The notes beneath the pieces are model-generated. The model was not told the DNA's origin, did not search any database, and saw only the letters and a program-made list of their open reading frames with translations. The translations under genes and the position numbers were made by a program. Positions 1-11,659 of a DNA stretch of 64,000 nucleotides are shown one piece after another; the stretch's first letter is position 1, and each line of letters starts with the position of its first letter. Origin of the DNA: Cryptomeria japonica (taxonomy: Eukaryota; Streptophyta; Pinopsida; Cupressales; Cupressaceae); the NCBI RefSeq assembly GCF_030272615.1, contig NC_081411.1, positions 827,190,897 to 827,254,896 on the forward strand, written 5' to 3'.

Positions 1-164
1 AAAATGTGACCTCTCATACATCATAAAATCATCTCCTATCCCTAGGGCTGGTGGCTGGAGAGTGTCGACTAGATGCTCCCTCCTAATCCGGTCGTGCAGG
101 TGGACCCATGGGTGTGTAGCGCGATACAGACCATGAGTGACTCCGAGAGGAACTCCTACGATCC

Positions 165-2498
165 CTATCCATAAGGATAGCGCAATAGGAGGAAGCCTCG
201 GTCTGAGCAACTGCTAGATCTCGCCATGCCCACTGAAGGTCCTCTGATAGGACTCTCTCTCTCCCTCCATATGTCTACCTGTACTCGGAATGGGGAGAAC
301 AAGTCCTCATGCCGACCCGCGTTCCCCTGAGGTCTATAAGCAATCTGTGAGGAACTGGGGATCTGTGCCATCGTGGAAATGTCTGTCACTGCTTGCTGAA
401 TCAGGGAACGCCACTCCTGCACATTAGCTGTAGCAGTAGAACAGATTTTTGTTAGTACCATTCTATATCATCAAAACATTAATAAATCAATATAAACCTA
501 CTATACCTGGATCTCCCTCACGCTAGTAGGGATCATGATATGGTAGCATCTGTGACTGGGAACTACTAGGCTCCCCTCGCTTGAATAATCTGTGCACGAT
601 GGGTGTAGGCTGGACGGTACTAGGAACAGGTCTTCGTATCGCCTCATGTTCCCCCTTTTGGGGAATAAGAGGAGGATCCAGAGCTATGGTATCATCTCCT
701 GAATGGTGGGGAGCTACATCTGACCCCTCCTCATCATCTCTATCCTCATCCTCATCCTCGTCCGCATCCTCACCTGCATCCTCCTCATCCTCATCTCTAT
801 CCATGTCCTCCTCCTCCTCCTCCTCGGCACTAGGCTGATCTCTTGTGGGTGGATCAGGATCTCCTGCCTCCTCATGACCCTCTCCCTCCTCTGGTTCCTC
901 TGACCTAGATCCCAGATCCTCATCTCGGTCTCCATGGGCTGGGATGGCCTATCGGGTGATCTGGTGGAAAGATAGGCCCTGGGTATGATCTCATAAACCA
1001 TGAGACATACCTGCGCTGTGCTCCAGGCTCTGCAGAATAATCAGTGACTACATCCTGATCAGATCCCTCTATATCTATAGTCTCGATGTCATCTATCGTC
1101 GGTCTCGCTACTGCTCTAGGTCTGGAAAGGACCCGTGAGTGTCAAGTATAGATGGGCACATCGGCTGGAACACACTGCTCTAGCCCAAACTGCCTCCATA
1201 CTCGATCGAAGTAGAATGGGACTATGATGTGTGAATATCATCCCTGCAGTAGGTGGTTCCTCTGTAGGCATGCTAACTGTCTCTCCATCCCATCCCATCT
1301 GTGCATCCACAGATAGGGTCTCCATATGATCACCTCGGCTGTCAGTCTATCAAAAATCACTCTCCAATATAACAAATCTCCAAATCTCCACTCGCTGGTA
1401 AGTGGATAAGCAAACACCCTAGGTCGCTCGCTCGCCGTACTCAGTGGAAAGCTGACAGGTCTGGTGCATGTGAAGTGCTCTAAAATCCACACCTGCAGAA
1501 GTGTGCATGTCATCAAACTGCAACCCTGTCCAAATACATACTCCTCAAGGTCGTGATAGAGATGTGCAAGCATACTCTGACCCCAAGCATACACTCTCCT
1601 ATGTCTCTCCATAGCTTTGATGCACCATGTGAGACCCCCATGCATGTACGTACCTCACCCATTAGGGCAGACTGCTAGTGCTATGATGGCGATCATAAGG
1701 CGTCTCAGAAGGGGTACCTCCCCTGTAGGATGTAAGAGCCAGCTAACCATGATGCGACCTCTCGTCTCGCTCGGCATGACTCTCCCTATGCAATATACCT
1801 GCTCTCTCTGATGGTCCTCCGCTGACTGATCGGTCGCGTATGTAACAATCGCTCCTCTGATAGGAAGACGAAGTATACGGTACACGTCCTCGAGTGTAAC
1901 CATCAGCTCCCCTACTGGAAGATGAAATGTGCATGTGTTAGGATCCCATCGTTCCATCAATGCCATCAGCATCGCAGGATGGAACCGAATGGCTGGCATG
2001 AGGATCGCATACCATAATCCCACAATTGACAATGTGTCTCTCTCTGCTTGATTCAGTCGCAGAATCTGATCTCGCAAACTGTGAAGAATATGTCCCGCCA
2101 TATGCTCTCTCATGTATGGGAGACCCTGCAACACAAAAACATAACCGTAATCAGTACTTGATCATCAAAGTTACTCATGCAAACTGTCGAACATTGTATG
2201 CTAACCCTGAAATCCCTCGCCAAGCCCTGATTGGGAACCATGGCGCCCTGTCAGGGACCATGGTGCCCTGAAGGGACCATGGCGCCCTGAGGGGACCAGG
2301 GCGCCCCACAGGGACCATGGTGCCCTGGGTGGGGCCCGGGTCAGACTTCAGGGCCCGCAAACGATCACAGAAAAGTCAAATGCAGAAAATCAAAAGTCAA
2401 ATGTTTAGTCAACTCACCTCATCCCATGGCTCATCGTCGATCACGGCTTGGCGTAGGATCTCAATCCTCATGGGATGCTTCGGTCATCGTGAAGGCAT
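165..2498 (-). pseudogene. Antisense plant mobile domain (PMD) gene with introns, in element E
   Basis: The reading frame runs opposite to the element. The PMD core lies at about 2125-1140 and includes FHLPVGELMVTLEDVYRILR, a typical segment of the PMD (aminotransferase-like, plant mobile domain) family, then a WILEHF-type segment and a VWRQFGLEQCVP-type segment. Exon 1 is 2498-2418 and ends at a GTGAGT donor. The intron 2417-2126 ends in TTGCAG and splices in phase. A GTATGT donor at 1010 and a GTATAG...CTACAG intron (506-428) separate an Asp/Glu-rich region (about 840-700) from a C-terminal tail (427-165). In-frame stops occur in exon 1, at 1655, at 1238 and near 1140, mostly TGA where CGA would be expected. 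PMD proteins such as MAIN/MAIL1 act in plant silencing and meristem maintenance; transposon-borne copies are known. The role in this element is unknown. Confidence 0.75.
2232..2335. repeat. Five-copy tandem array of a GGGACCATGGCGCCCTG motif
   Basis: Five units of about 19-20 bp follow one another, each a variant of GGGACCATGGYGCCCTG. The unit holds two palindromes, CCATGG and GGCGCC. The array lies wholly within the first intron of the antisense PMD gene. Related units recur in the E LTR and in the solo LTR. Confidence 0.85.
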
Positions 2499-3066
2499 GA
2501 TGATGGCTATGTGGGCTCCGCTGCAAATGAACAGTATTCTGAAATCAACAAAGTGAGAAATGCAAATGTCACTTTCAAAGTATATACTTTCATTCCTTTA
2601 CCTCTACTTTCGAAACCCTAATTTTCCTCTATCATTCATTTTATCATAACTTGGGTTTGGGAGATGCGATTTTTGAGCCATTTATTGCGTCGGAATCATA
2701 ATTTCATTCCCCTACTCTCGGGATGTTCCAAAAAGTGCTCTGATGAAGCCTATTTAGTGAATGTCCCTCATCAATACTCTCTTACACAATTTGTCATCAG
2801 TAAACATGCTACCCTGTTTCACCTCCCTAATAAGCAAGTCGAAATAGGGGGGGGCATATAGCTACTCACAAATTTCATCACTTTCCTTAGTAAGCATGAG
2901 GTGATTTTGTGATCTAACGTGTGTTTTGTAGGGTGCGGTTCCTAACTGTGTACTGCAGATACCACTGGGGGCTTCGTCCGACAACTTATGGATATATCCT
3001 TTTTCAAATGATGTTTACTTTTCTGTACTTTAGCTTGCATATGCACGTAGTCCTCATATGACCGCT
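2499..3066. other. Element E 3' non-coding region
   Basis: No reading frame here is convincing. The stretch lies between the start of the antisense PMD gene and the polypurine tract. It should hold the promoter of the antisense gene and the 3' untranslated part of the element RNA. It includes a G run near 2847. Confidence 0.5.
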
Positions 3067-3081
3067 AAAGTGGGGGCTAAA
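3067..3081 (+). promoter_or_regulatory. Polypurine tract of element E
   Basis: AAAGTGGGGGCTAAA directly precedes the TGTAGC start of the LTR, the position and composition expected of the plus-strand primer of an LTR retrotransposon. Confidence 0.7.
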
Positions 3082-4950
3082 TGTAGCGTCGTAAATTGTA
3101 CGCACTTGCTAGGGTGGTATAATTTCGCACCTCGTTTAGCACCCGCCTTAGTGCATTTTACATTTTGCATTGCATTGCTCCTTTAGCACTTAATTAATCA
3201 AATTAATTAGGTCTAAGGTCCATTTCATCATCCTCTACATCATAAAGTTGGGCCCTTTCGTTAAAGCATGCCCTTTTCATCTTATTCCTCCAATACATCA
3301 CTCAATCAAAAACCCTAATTAAGTCCTATTTCGAACTTGGGGGCTTGGTTTCGGGGGTCAAAAAATCTTGAAATCACCTGTAACTTCGGGATTCTCTCTA
3401 AAATCATCATATCCGACGGCCCTGAAAATTTGGTGAAATGTTGTCGGGACCGTGGCGCCCGGAGTGCACATGGTCCCCGACATTTTTTCCAAAATTTTAG
3501 GAGCACAATCCAATCATAAAATAAATCTTAACCCCAAGAAATTGGCGGGAAATTCAATCTCTAGGTCGGCCAAAAGATGAAATTATGACCTAGGGTTTCC
3601 TACATAAGAGCTCTCTTTCTTCATTTGAAGGGATCCGATTTTTGTTTTCAGGAACCTCATAGGCAGTGAAAGAGCAGATCTTTGAAGACTTCAACAACAT
3701 TAAAAATCCTTCTATCAAGCATTTATCAATTTCATTCATCCATTTAGGGCTTGGAAGACATTGAAGAACAATAGGAGATTACCGACTGAAGATTGGCTTG
3801 TACTCCTCCCTTGAGGGTTGGGTATGATTTCATGTTGTTTTCATGTATTTGCATAAGCTTCAATATATCCTTTATTCATGCTTTAGATCACTTTGCATCT
3901 TGATTTAGAGCATTTACATTATCATTTACAAGCAATTAGGGTTTACTTTCTAGGTTGCTCTAGTTTGCTTTCTTGCATTTTAGGACCTTGCACACACACT
4001 AGGTCTGCACACATAATACATTTTACAAAAAAACTTGGCTATTCGTGGAGGTGGAAATCACCGAAGCAGGGGTTTGACTAAGGCAAAACCCTATATAGCC
4101 ACCCATACCATTTTCAGATATAAGTGCAGGTTTCGGGACTCGGACGACGCCGCAGGTGACAGATCCGGGAAGAGCAGGTCGAGACAGCACTCCGCACCAA
4201 ATTGCAAAACAAAAGACTGGGACAGGGGCATTGGGCACCCTGGTCCTACCAGGTCAGGGGCTCTGGGTGCCCTGGTCCCTTGGACAAAGGCGCTGGGCGC
4301 CCTGGTCCTCCTGACAGACAGTGTTTTTCGACATTTCCGGCAGTTTTCCAGAGTGCAAAACAGCAATTTCCGGTGCAGTTTTCGGGACAGAATCAGGACA
4401 GTGGTGCCCACGCCCCCATCCCGAACATTTTCAGTCCGATTTTGACTCCGGGTACACATCTACATTCTTATTTCATCCTTGTATTTACAGCTGTTCATTG
4501 TTTAATCTCAATTCTGCAATCTTGTTATTAGTTCGTACTTGCATTTTGGGATTAGGACTTGAACTTGCATCATTTTATCTTTCAATTTCAACGAAGGAAT
4601 AGATATCCCATGGCTCTCTCTTTCACAAAAAGAAGTAGCCAATTGTGTGATATCTCTAGGCTCTTTCGTATTCCGTAATGTGTGTCAAAAGGTAGGATTA
4701 GGGCATGTTAACCTAGTCTCGCTTTTTCCCCTACACATCTACATTCTTTACAAAAGAGGGTATCCTTGCTGTCTCAACCCTTGAAACTCGTTTAGAATTC
4801 AATCTTGCATTGTGTGGGATTGGATCTTGTGAGTTTCAACCCCTCTTTTGAATGTAAAGTCTCTCCTAAGTGAAAACCGTCAATCATAGTGACCTCCTTT
4901 CTCTCTCCTTGGAGTGGGGGAAAACCTAGGGTTCGATTTTCCGCTTTACA
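3082..4950 (+). repeat. 3' LTR of element E (about 1.87 kb)
   Basis: It starts TGTAGCGTCG after a polypurine tract and ends CCGCTTTACA, giving TG...CA ends. Its last approximately 225 bp match, in reverse complement, the 5868-6100 end of the solo LTR, which fixes the right boundary. Inside are a GGACC...GGTCC imperfect inverted repeat (about 3448-3480) and three units of GGGYGCCCTGGTCC (about 4226-4315). The 5' LTR is off-window, so pair identity cannot be assessed. Short open frames inside it are ignored. Confidence 0.7.
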
Positions 4951-5867
4951 CAAGTATACTAATCTGGGAGATATAGAGATCACTGAGGAACTTCTCCAAG
5001 AATTTCAAGAAAAACCCTCATTCCAAAGGCTTATGGAAAGACTCATTGAACATGACAAGGAAAAATATATGCTCATGCTAACTAGCAAAGGAGTTATACT
5101 TCCTGAAGATTTCGATACCAAAAACTTAAGGAATGTAGACAAACAAATTTTTAGAACAAGGTCTATAAATTACACCTATCAAGACCAACAAAGAGAAGAA
5201 GAAACACATGACCCGTAAATCATACATGAACAAAATAACACACTCGAACATAATCATGCCCGAAATTGGGATAATATTAATGAAAGGGAAGAATATTTCC
5301 CTCTACATGCAAATGCACCCATGGTCTCTCTTACATAATAAATTCAAATGCTGGAAATACAAATGTAGGACATGCAACAAAGGACCACAGTGCAAGACTC
5401 CTTGGATGAGATCTGTCCTTATCCCTTTGAGAGGAGATTAAACATGATACCTTTTCCCTTGAATTCAGATATACCAAAATATGACAAATATGATGATAAA
5501 AGTGATCCCCGCGATCATGATCAGGAATTTTGTACCATAAACGTAGAGTTTTCTCATGATGACACTCACTTAATGAGACTATTCCCAAGAAGTTTGGGAG
5601 GAAAAACAATGGAGTGGCTGTCTAAACTTGTACCTCCCATTAGATCATTTGATGAGTTGGTAAACAAATTTATCACACAATACTATAATATTCAACACGC
5701 AATCACCATATTGGATGTATGCAACACCAAACAAAAAAACAATGAAATGTTCATGGTATTTTTTCAGCATTGTAGAGGTATGGTTTCAAGATATCCTTGA
5801 GACGTTCCTAAAAAAGAAAAGATAGAGATCTTTATCGACAGTCTAAATAGTGAGATGAGTTATCAAC
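4951..5867 (+). pseudogene. Element C gag, first fragment
   Basis: Two frames carry gag homology. The first runs from about 4951 to 5218; the second (5372-5800) contains IPKYDKYDDKSDP and LMRLFPRSLGG, which match IPKFDKYDGTSDP and LMRLFPRSLGG in the intact gag of element A. Between them are several stops near 5219-5370, and a TGA follows at about 5798. The piece breaks exactly at the solo LTR and resumes after it. Gag would form the particle around the element RNA. The N-terminal part is missing, cut by the insertion of element E. Confidence 0.8.
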
Positions 5868-7125
5868 TGTAAAGCGGAAAATCGCGAGCGAACCCTAAGT
5901 GTTCCCCCCACCACTCCGAGGAGAGGGGAAGGAGGTCACTAGGGTTGACGGTTTTCACTTAGGGGAGACTTTACATTCAAAAGAGGGGTTGAAACCCACA
6001 AGATCCAATCCCACACAATGCAAGATTGGATTCTAAATGAGTTTCAAGGGTTAAGACAGCAAGGCTACCCTCTTTTGTAAAGAATGTAGATAGAAGGATT
6101 AAGCTAGGAATGCATGAAAAGTGAGAAAGATTCACTTATAAACTGAGATAGGGATATAGGATGAAGTTGCGGACCTGGAATTAGCAGTAAAATGTTGAGA
6201 CGGCACTGTCCTGCAAATTTGAGTGAAAGTTGACGGGACGATGGCACCCGGCGTGCACACGATCCTCCGAAAAATCCGGGAAACGAAGGGGGATCTATTC
6301 GTCTCTGCACAAGGATTCCAAATATTCAATTACAGCCATGTACCTGCAACCTACACATAGAAAAGTGAGGATGATTGGGGGGTTAGGGATTAGGGGTTTT
6401 CCCTTAGGTCAAACCCCAGTTTTGGAATTAACCAAGAAATGAGAATGCTGTAAATGTAAATGATTGTAATGTAAAACAAGTACTAGTGCCTTGTTGTAAG
6501 AATGTTTGTATTCTTACATGCGAAGGTGTAAATGTTGTTGTATGTTGTATGTTGTATGTGATCTGTGATCTCCTCTTCAATGGTTGAATCCTTGTCTTGA
6601 ATGCAACACTTAGCCTTGAATGGAGACTTAGAATGATCAATTGCTTGAAGGAATGCTTGAATGCTTGAATGCTTGAATGCTTGAATGCTTGAATGTCGTT
6701 TACGCATCTTGTACACATATGTCCTTCCTCTTTTTATCTACCCAAATGGGAGAGGAAAATGTAGTTTATATACTTGTCAATTAGGGTTGATAGACTGATT
6801 TTTCCGACCTTAGGCCGACTAGGAAACATTATTTTCCAATTTGCAAACATAAAGACCCGAAACCCAAAAGAGACCGGGCCCAAAAATAGGGCCAGGGACC
6901 AGGGTGCTAGGTGCCATGGTCCTGGGGGACCAGGGCATTGGGTGCTATGGTCCCACCTCCTGGGACAACGGGGTGCAAGGAGGAATCAGGCCAAGGTGCT
7001 GAAAAATGCAGTTTTTGATGTCATGAACAAGTTTCAGGGTCTCCATTCAGGTTCAGTGTTGCGTCGCCATCGTGAAGACCCAAATGCAGTCAAAATTGCA
7101 AGTGTCACAATTTTAGGATGCTACA
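5868..7125 (-). repeat. Solo LTR, relative of the element E LTR, in opposite orientation
   Basis: TGTAAAGCGG...GATGCTACA is flanked by perfect 5-bp direct repeats TCAAC (5863-5867 and 7126-7130). No internal region is present, so this is a solo LTR left by LTR-LTR recombination. Its left approximately 230 bp are the reverse complement of the right end of the E LTR; the rest differs, so it belongs to a related family. It interrupts gag of element C, and gag homology continues directly after the second TCAAC. Confidence 0.9.
6652..6695. repeat. Short tandem repeat (GCTTGAAT)n
   Basis: About five head-to-tail copies of the 8-mer GCTTGAAT lie inside the solo LTR, preceded by TTGCTTGAAGG-type degenerate units and, at about 6536-6557, by a few GTTGTAT units. 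Confidence 0.9.
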
Positions 7126-9420
7126 TCAACTCAAACTCCAATGCATACCATCTTTTGCCAAGTTAATCAAAAATGGAATCCAAGTAGAGGAATCTTACAT
7201 CAAGAAAGGAACATTGAAGTTCTATAAAGAAGGAACTAACTCATCCAGCACTCACTCCTTTAACAATCAAAACAACAACAAGACCTTAGACAAATCCATA
7301 TTTTGGACAAGAAACAAAAATGTTGTTAATGAAGGAGGAGTTGATGCTAATGATATGAAGTCCAAACAACCAGTATTAGCTTTATCAGGTGATCTTCAAT
7401 CTAACAAAAATCAAAAGGGTGTTAATCAAGGCCCTAACACTTATCCATAAAATACCAATCAAGGACCTTCAATTTAAAACATCAACAACAATACCCAAGG
7501 CAATAACTATACCCAAGGCAGCAACAATAACCAAGTCAACAATGCTAACTGAGGGAATAATACAAACCAAAGAGGAAACACCAACACTTTCCCAAATAGA
7601 TGCATCTACACACCATTGAGGAAAACCTTAGAATCATCATTTCGAGAACTCCTGGAAAACAAGATTGTCACATTACCAACCATAAAAAACTTTGAACCCT
7701 AGATCAAACCACCTTGGTGGAATGACTTGCATTTCTGTGATTTTCACCACAACAAAGGACATCACACAAATGATTGCATGAGGCTTAAGAATATTGTTCA
7801 GGATATGATCGATAGAGGTGATTTAACAGTTGACGGTCTCAAAACAAACGGTGACCATGACACCTTTAAAAATCCTCTTTTGAATTACAACAAAGAAGGA
7901 GCTTCATCATCAAACAATACAAGGGGCACTCATATAAATCACTTGTACAACAGCACCATCAATCACATATCAACATATGACAACCAAATAAATGTCATAA
8001 AAATCAAGGACAAACAAGACCATGCATCAATCAATGTAACAACCAGAGGTCAAAAATACGTCTTGAAAGGGCATACATCAACATCGACCACTATCCCCAA
8101 GACTCAATATGATTTGGTTAATCAAATGCAAAGAACTCCTACAAAAATATCCATATTCAAGTTACTCAAACTCTCACCAAAACATAAGGACATCTTAGAA
8201 CAAGCACTAGTTGAAACAAATGTTCCTCAAGATCTGGACATAGATAAATTCCAAGCCATGGTGACTCATATGACAGGGCCTCATAATCTCACCTATTTTG
8301 AACATGATAATATATCTTTGAGTCATCCACATAATACAACCCTTCATATTGAAGTCTTAGTCTACAAACATCAAGTTAAAAGAGTATTAATAGATGGAGG
8401 AGATGGTCTCAATATTTGTACTTTAAAACTTATCTGTGCATTAGGCTTATCTGAACAATCTATTGATCCACACAAAAATATCACCATAAAGGCCTATGAT
8501 GATGATGAAAGATCATCCAAAGGGACAATGATACTACCTATTCAAGTGGGACCAATACAAAGGGACACTATGTGCCAAGTCTTAGACATAGACTTAAAAT
8601 ACAATATTTTATTGGGTCATCCTTGGATACATGAAATGAAAGCAATGCCTTCAACATACCATCAGTGTGTCAAATTCCCATATAATGGATAGGAAATTTT
8701 CATATCTGTCGATAATAATCCTTTTCAACATTGGAATGCTATGGGACTAGCTCATGACAACCTGGTTCCACACAACAAGGAAACTCCAACTTCCTCAGCA
8801 TTAGATCATCATCAAGAAAAGCTCAAGTCTTTATCCATGGACTTCAAACAAAAGATTAAAATCAAAGAGCAAGGCATGGGAGAATACTCTTTCAAACCCA
8901 TGTATCTATCCAAATTGCCAACATCACCAAAATCTCATGGGCAACCTTCTGCATCAACACATCAAGCAACACAACCCATCACCAAGTTTGATGGCAAATT
9001 TATCCAATCAGGCACACTAGCAAATGAATCAGAAGAGAAAGACATCCTTAGTTGGCTATACAAGGATGAGGAAGAGGTCAGAGCTACTACTTTGGAGGTG
9101 GCTATACCAACACAACAATATGGAAAAGGATTCCTGACCATGTAACGGATGGGATACAACAACAAAGGACCTATAGGAAAGCGTCAAGAAGGCATTACAA
9201 AACCACTAGAACCTGCTTCACAATTTTCTCAAGACAAAACAAGGATGCAACATACCACCTAGGCACAAACAAACTGAGTATCAAAAACCTCATTAGAAAG
9301 CAAAGAAATAATACAATGAGAACTCATGGCAAGAGGAACTACACCAAGCAACAGAAACAACAAGGAAAGAGTGAGAGCACCAGGAAAAAGAGAAATGACA
9401 AGAGGAACTAGTCATTAAAA
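7126..9420 (+). pseudogene. Element C gag end, aspartic protease and G-patch
   Basis: Gag resumes at about 7131. The frame 7727-8692 has a zinc finger CDFHHNKGHHTNDC (C-x2-H-x4-H-x4-C), the protease site VLIDGGDGLNIC and ILLGHPWIHEM, a block typical of Tat-type proteases. The frame 8741-9145 runs into a G-patch (QQYGKGFLTM, then MGYNNKGPIGKRQEG) broken by a TAA at 9143-9145. The protease would cut the polyprotein; the G-patch is an RNA-binding module seen in some retroelement proteases. Stops before the zinc finger, at 8690 and inside the G-patch inactivate it. After 9200 only scraps of frame remain. Confidence 0.8.
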
Positions 9421-10579
9421 GGGAAGAAACATCTTATGAGAATGTACATCATGTATAGGAAGCTATTCAAAACAAGGCAGAGTCATCACTCAAAGAAATC
9501 ACTGCTCCTCAAGGAGAAACAATGTATGAACAAATGAAAAGGGTACAAGAAGGCTTTGATTTTGAATCAGAAAAAACTACAAGACTAGTATCAATTATTA
9601 GAGATGTGTTCTCACCCTACAATGTACCTATCACTAGCACTGAAAGACTCTGGATAATACTTCTGAAACTAATTCTAATGACTATGAATGGGATAGTTGT
9701 TCAAATATTACTAAGGATGATGAAGAAGGTACTATCCATTCACACACATCCCTTTCTTAGGAGGGATAAGGCATAGACTCTTGATTACTTGAACTTGGAC
9801 CACAACATATCTATGAGGCTAAGGAAAATGAGCAGCGGCACTATGAACAAGTCTACACAGAAGATGATACCATCGAAGACCTTGACAATATCATTAACCT
9901 AACCAACATCCCAAACAACTTTAACTCTACCTCTATCATGACACTTACCGCAGCTGACCTCGACCCACCAAATGACTCTCTACCACTCATATTTCCTAAT
10001 TTGATAGACTGGGACAAACCTGAACACCATGATATACCTATTTTCTCAGATGATGAATCCATTTTCCACTGCCTATGTATAGTCAACTCAAAAACGGGCT
10101 CTACCAGTGAACAAAATAATGATATCTGCAATTGGGCAAGTGCCAAGTCTCTTAGTTGCAAAAATGAAAGAAACAAAGGGTCTAATACCGAAAACCAGTC
10201 AATGGCAGCACTAGATCACAAAAAACTCAAAATAAATAACGCATCTGAGGGTGAAAATATTTTAAAGGCACATAAGTAGTAGCTAAAAATATACACCTAG
10301 TAGAATCATTGACAAATGAGGAACAACCAGAGTTTATCAGATTCTTCAAAGAAAAGAAAATCAATTTTGCCTGGTCCTATGTTGATATGCTCGAGATAGA
10401 TCCAAACCTAATCATGCATCATTTATCTATTGCTCTAGGATCTAAGCCAATCAAGAAAAAGTTAAGAAAGATGAATCCGCATGTGGCATTAATGGTCAAA
10501 ATTGAACTAAAAAATTTATTAGACGTCAGATTCATTCGACCTATAGACTATGCTGAATGGATTTCAAACATTGTACTAG
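9421..10579 (+). pseudogene. Element C protease-RT linker and start of RT
   Basis: Frames at 9522-9776 and 9938-10279 are acidic, low in motifs and match nothing I can name; they occupy the linker position also seen in element A (33191-34192). The frame 10309-10584 contains KKINFAWSYVDMLEIDP and RPIDYAEWISNIV, which align with KKINFAWTYSDIPGLDP and AIDYAEWISNIV just before and in the RT of element A. RT copies element RNA into DNA. The frame is cut by insertion of element B after base 10579 and continues at 18296. Confidence 0.75.
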
Positions 10580-11583
10580 TGTAGACACCTAAAATTAATA
10601 TTTAATTAATTTAAGCCTATAAACATAATTAATTGAATTTAATTGTGTTATCCTTATTCCTCTTACAATCAATTAAATGTAATTTAATTAATCCTGTCAC
10701 TATAGTCCAATAATTAATTTATCAAATAAATTAATTTCCCCTATTCTTCTAAAGTCCCCTCCAATAATTATTTCCTCTAAACCCACTCAGTCAATTAATT
10801 TTAATTAATTAACCTAGTCATGTCATTCCTACAAATCACTTTTCTTAATCCCACTTAGCCTAATTAATTCTTCTAGAATCTCTCATAATCATGCTTATCA
10901 TTATCCCTCAATTTTTAATTCCCACTCATGTCACATCAACATTGAGTCTCTCAAAGAAATTCAAATTTCTTTGAATCCCTCACTGCATCCTTATTTTGGA
11001 ATTTTTAATTCCTCAATTTTGAAATTCAAATTTCTCCCCCCTTTTTCCAAAGGAATTTTATATTCCTATTTATTTTCCCAATGCACCCTTGATCCATGCC
11101 TTCTATCCAAAGTCAATCTCAACCCTTCATAATCAAATCAATCTTGGCCCTCCATTGGCCTTCTCCAGTCTATAAATTGGATCCTATTATCCTTACAAAA
11201 GGCATCCACTACTCATGCATCCTCATGTTGCTCTATTCTCCTCTCATCCTCTTCTAATCCTCTCTCAAATCTATCAAATTCATAATCCATCACTCAAATC
11301 CAACAATCCAATAATCCATCCACTTACCTTGTTGAACATAAGGAGAGAAATCCACAGTCACTCTATCTCTCTCCAACTCTCCATTTGTCAAACTTTGGAG
11401 CTAGCAAAGTTCATGGAGGCAAGGAGGACAAGGAAGAGCTACTTGCAATGGGAGCTTCATGAGTATATTTATGTTTTATTTTGTTTTCATGATGTTCTTG
11501 TTCAAATCTTTCTTGATATCTCATTTAAATGGTTTTTGTGTTTATTAATACTAATCATGCACTAACCATTTCATTGTGAAACA
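10580..11583 (+). repeat. 5' LTR of element B
   Basis: It starts TGTAGACACCTAAAATT and ends GTGAAACA. It is colinear with 17292-18295 with only a few percent substitutions by eye. TATAAATT at 11171-11178 fits a TATA box, so transcription probably starts near 11200. An open frame at 11215-11565 lies inside the LTR and recurs in the other LTR; I do not treat it as a gene. Confidence 0.95.
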
Positions 11584-11605
11584 TTTTGGCACACCCGGTG
11601 GGACC
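11584..11605 (+). promoter_or_regulatory. Primer-binding site of element B
   Basis: TGGCACACCCGGTGGGACC begins four bases after the LTR. Position and the TGG start (complement of a tRNA CCA end) fit a PBS; I cannot assign the tRNA with confidence. Confidence 0.6.
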
Positions 11606-11659
11606 CACGTCCCGAATTTAACATTTTTTTTAGTTTTTTGTGAAGTTTTTTTCGCAAGA

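Larger units (their letters stand above)
1..4950 (+). mobile_element. Element E: 3' part of a Ty3/gypsy-type LTR retrotransposon
   Basis: The window opens inside an LTR retrotransposon. What is visible is an antisense plant-mobile-domain gene, a 3' non-coding stretch, a polypurine tract and the 3' LTR. No gag or pol is in view, so the 5' part must lie to the left. Assignment to Ty3/gypsy rests on the antisense PMD gene between the missing pol and the 3' LTR, an arrangement also present in element A, which has a readable gypsy pol. The sequence just right of 4950 is gag of element C, so E is inserted in C; the 5-bp target copy on the right would be CAAGT, and its partner is off-window. Confidence 0.75.

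Noticed and set aside
581-838. Ser-rich frame on the + strand
   Set aside because: It is the antisense of the acidic Asp/Glu repeat of the PMD gene (TCATCC repeats) and has no independent support.
3315-3519. Overlapping frames of about 60 codons on both strands
   Set aside because: They lie in the E LTR and show no domain or codon pattern.
3082-4950. Interpretation as the 5' LTR of element C
   Set aside because: No primer-binding site follows 4950, a polypurine tract precedes it, and the LTR of C at 51702 is different.
11215-11565. 116-codon frame, repeated at 17927-18277
   Set aside because: Both copies lie inside the LTRs of element B; identity reflects LTR duplication, not gene conservation.
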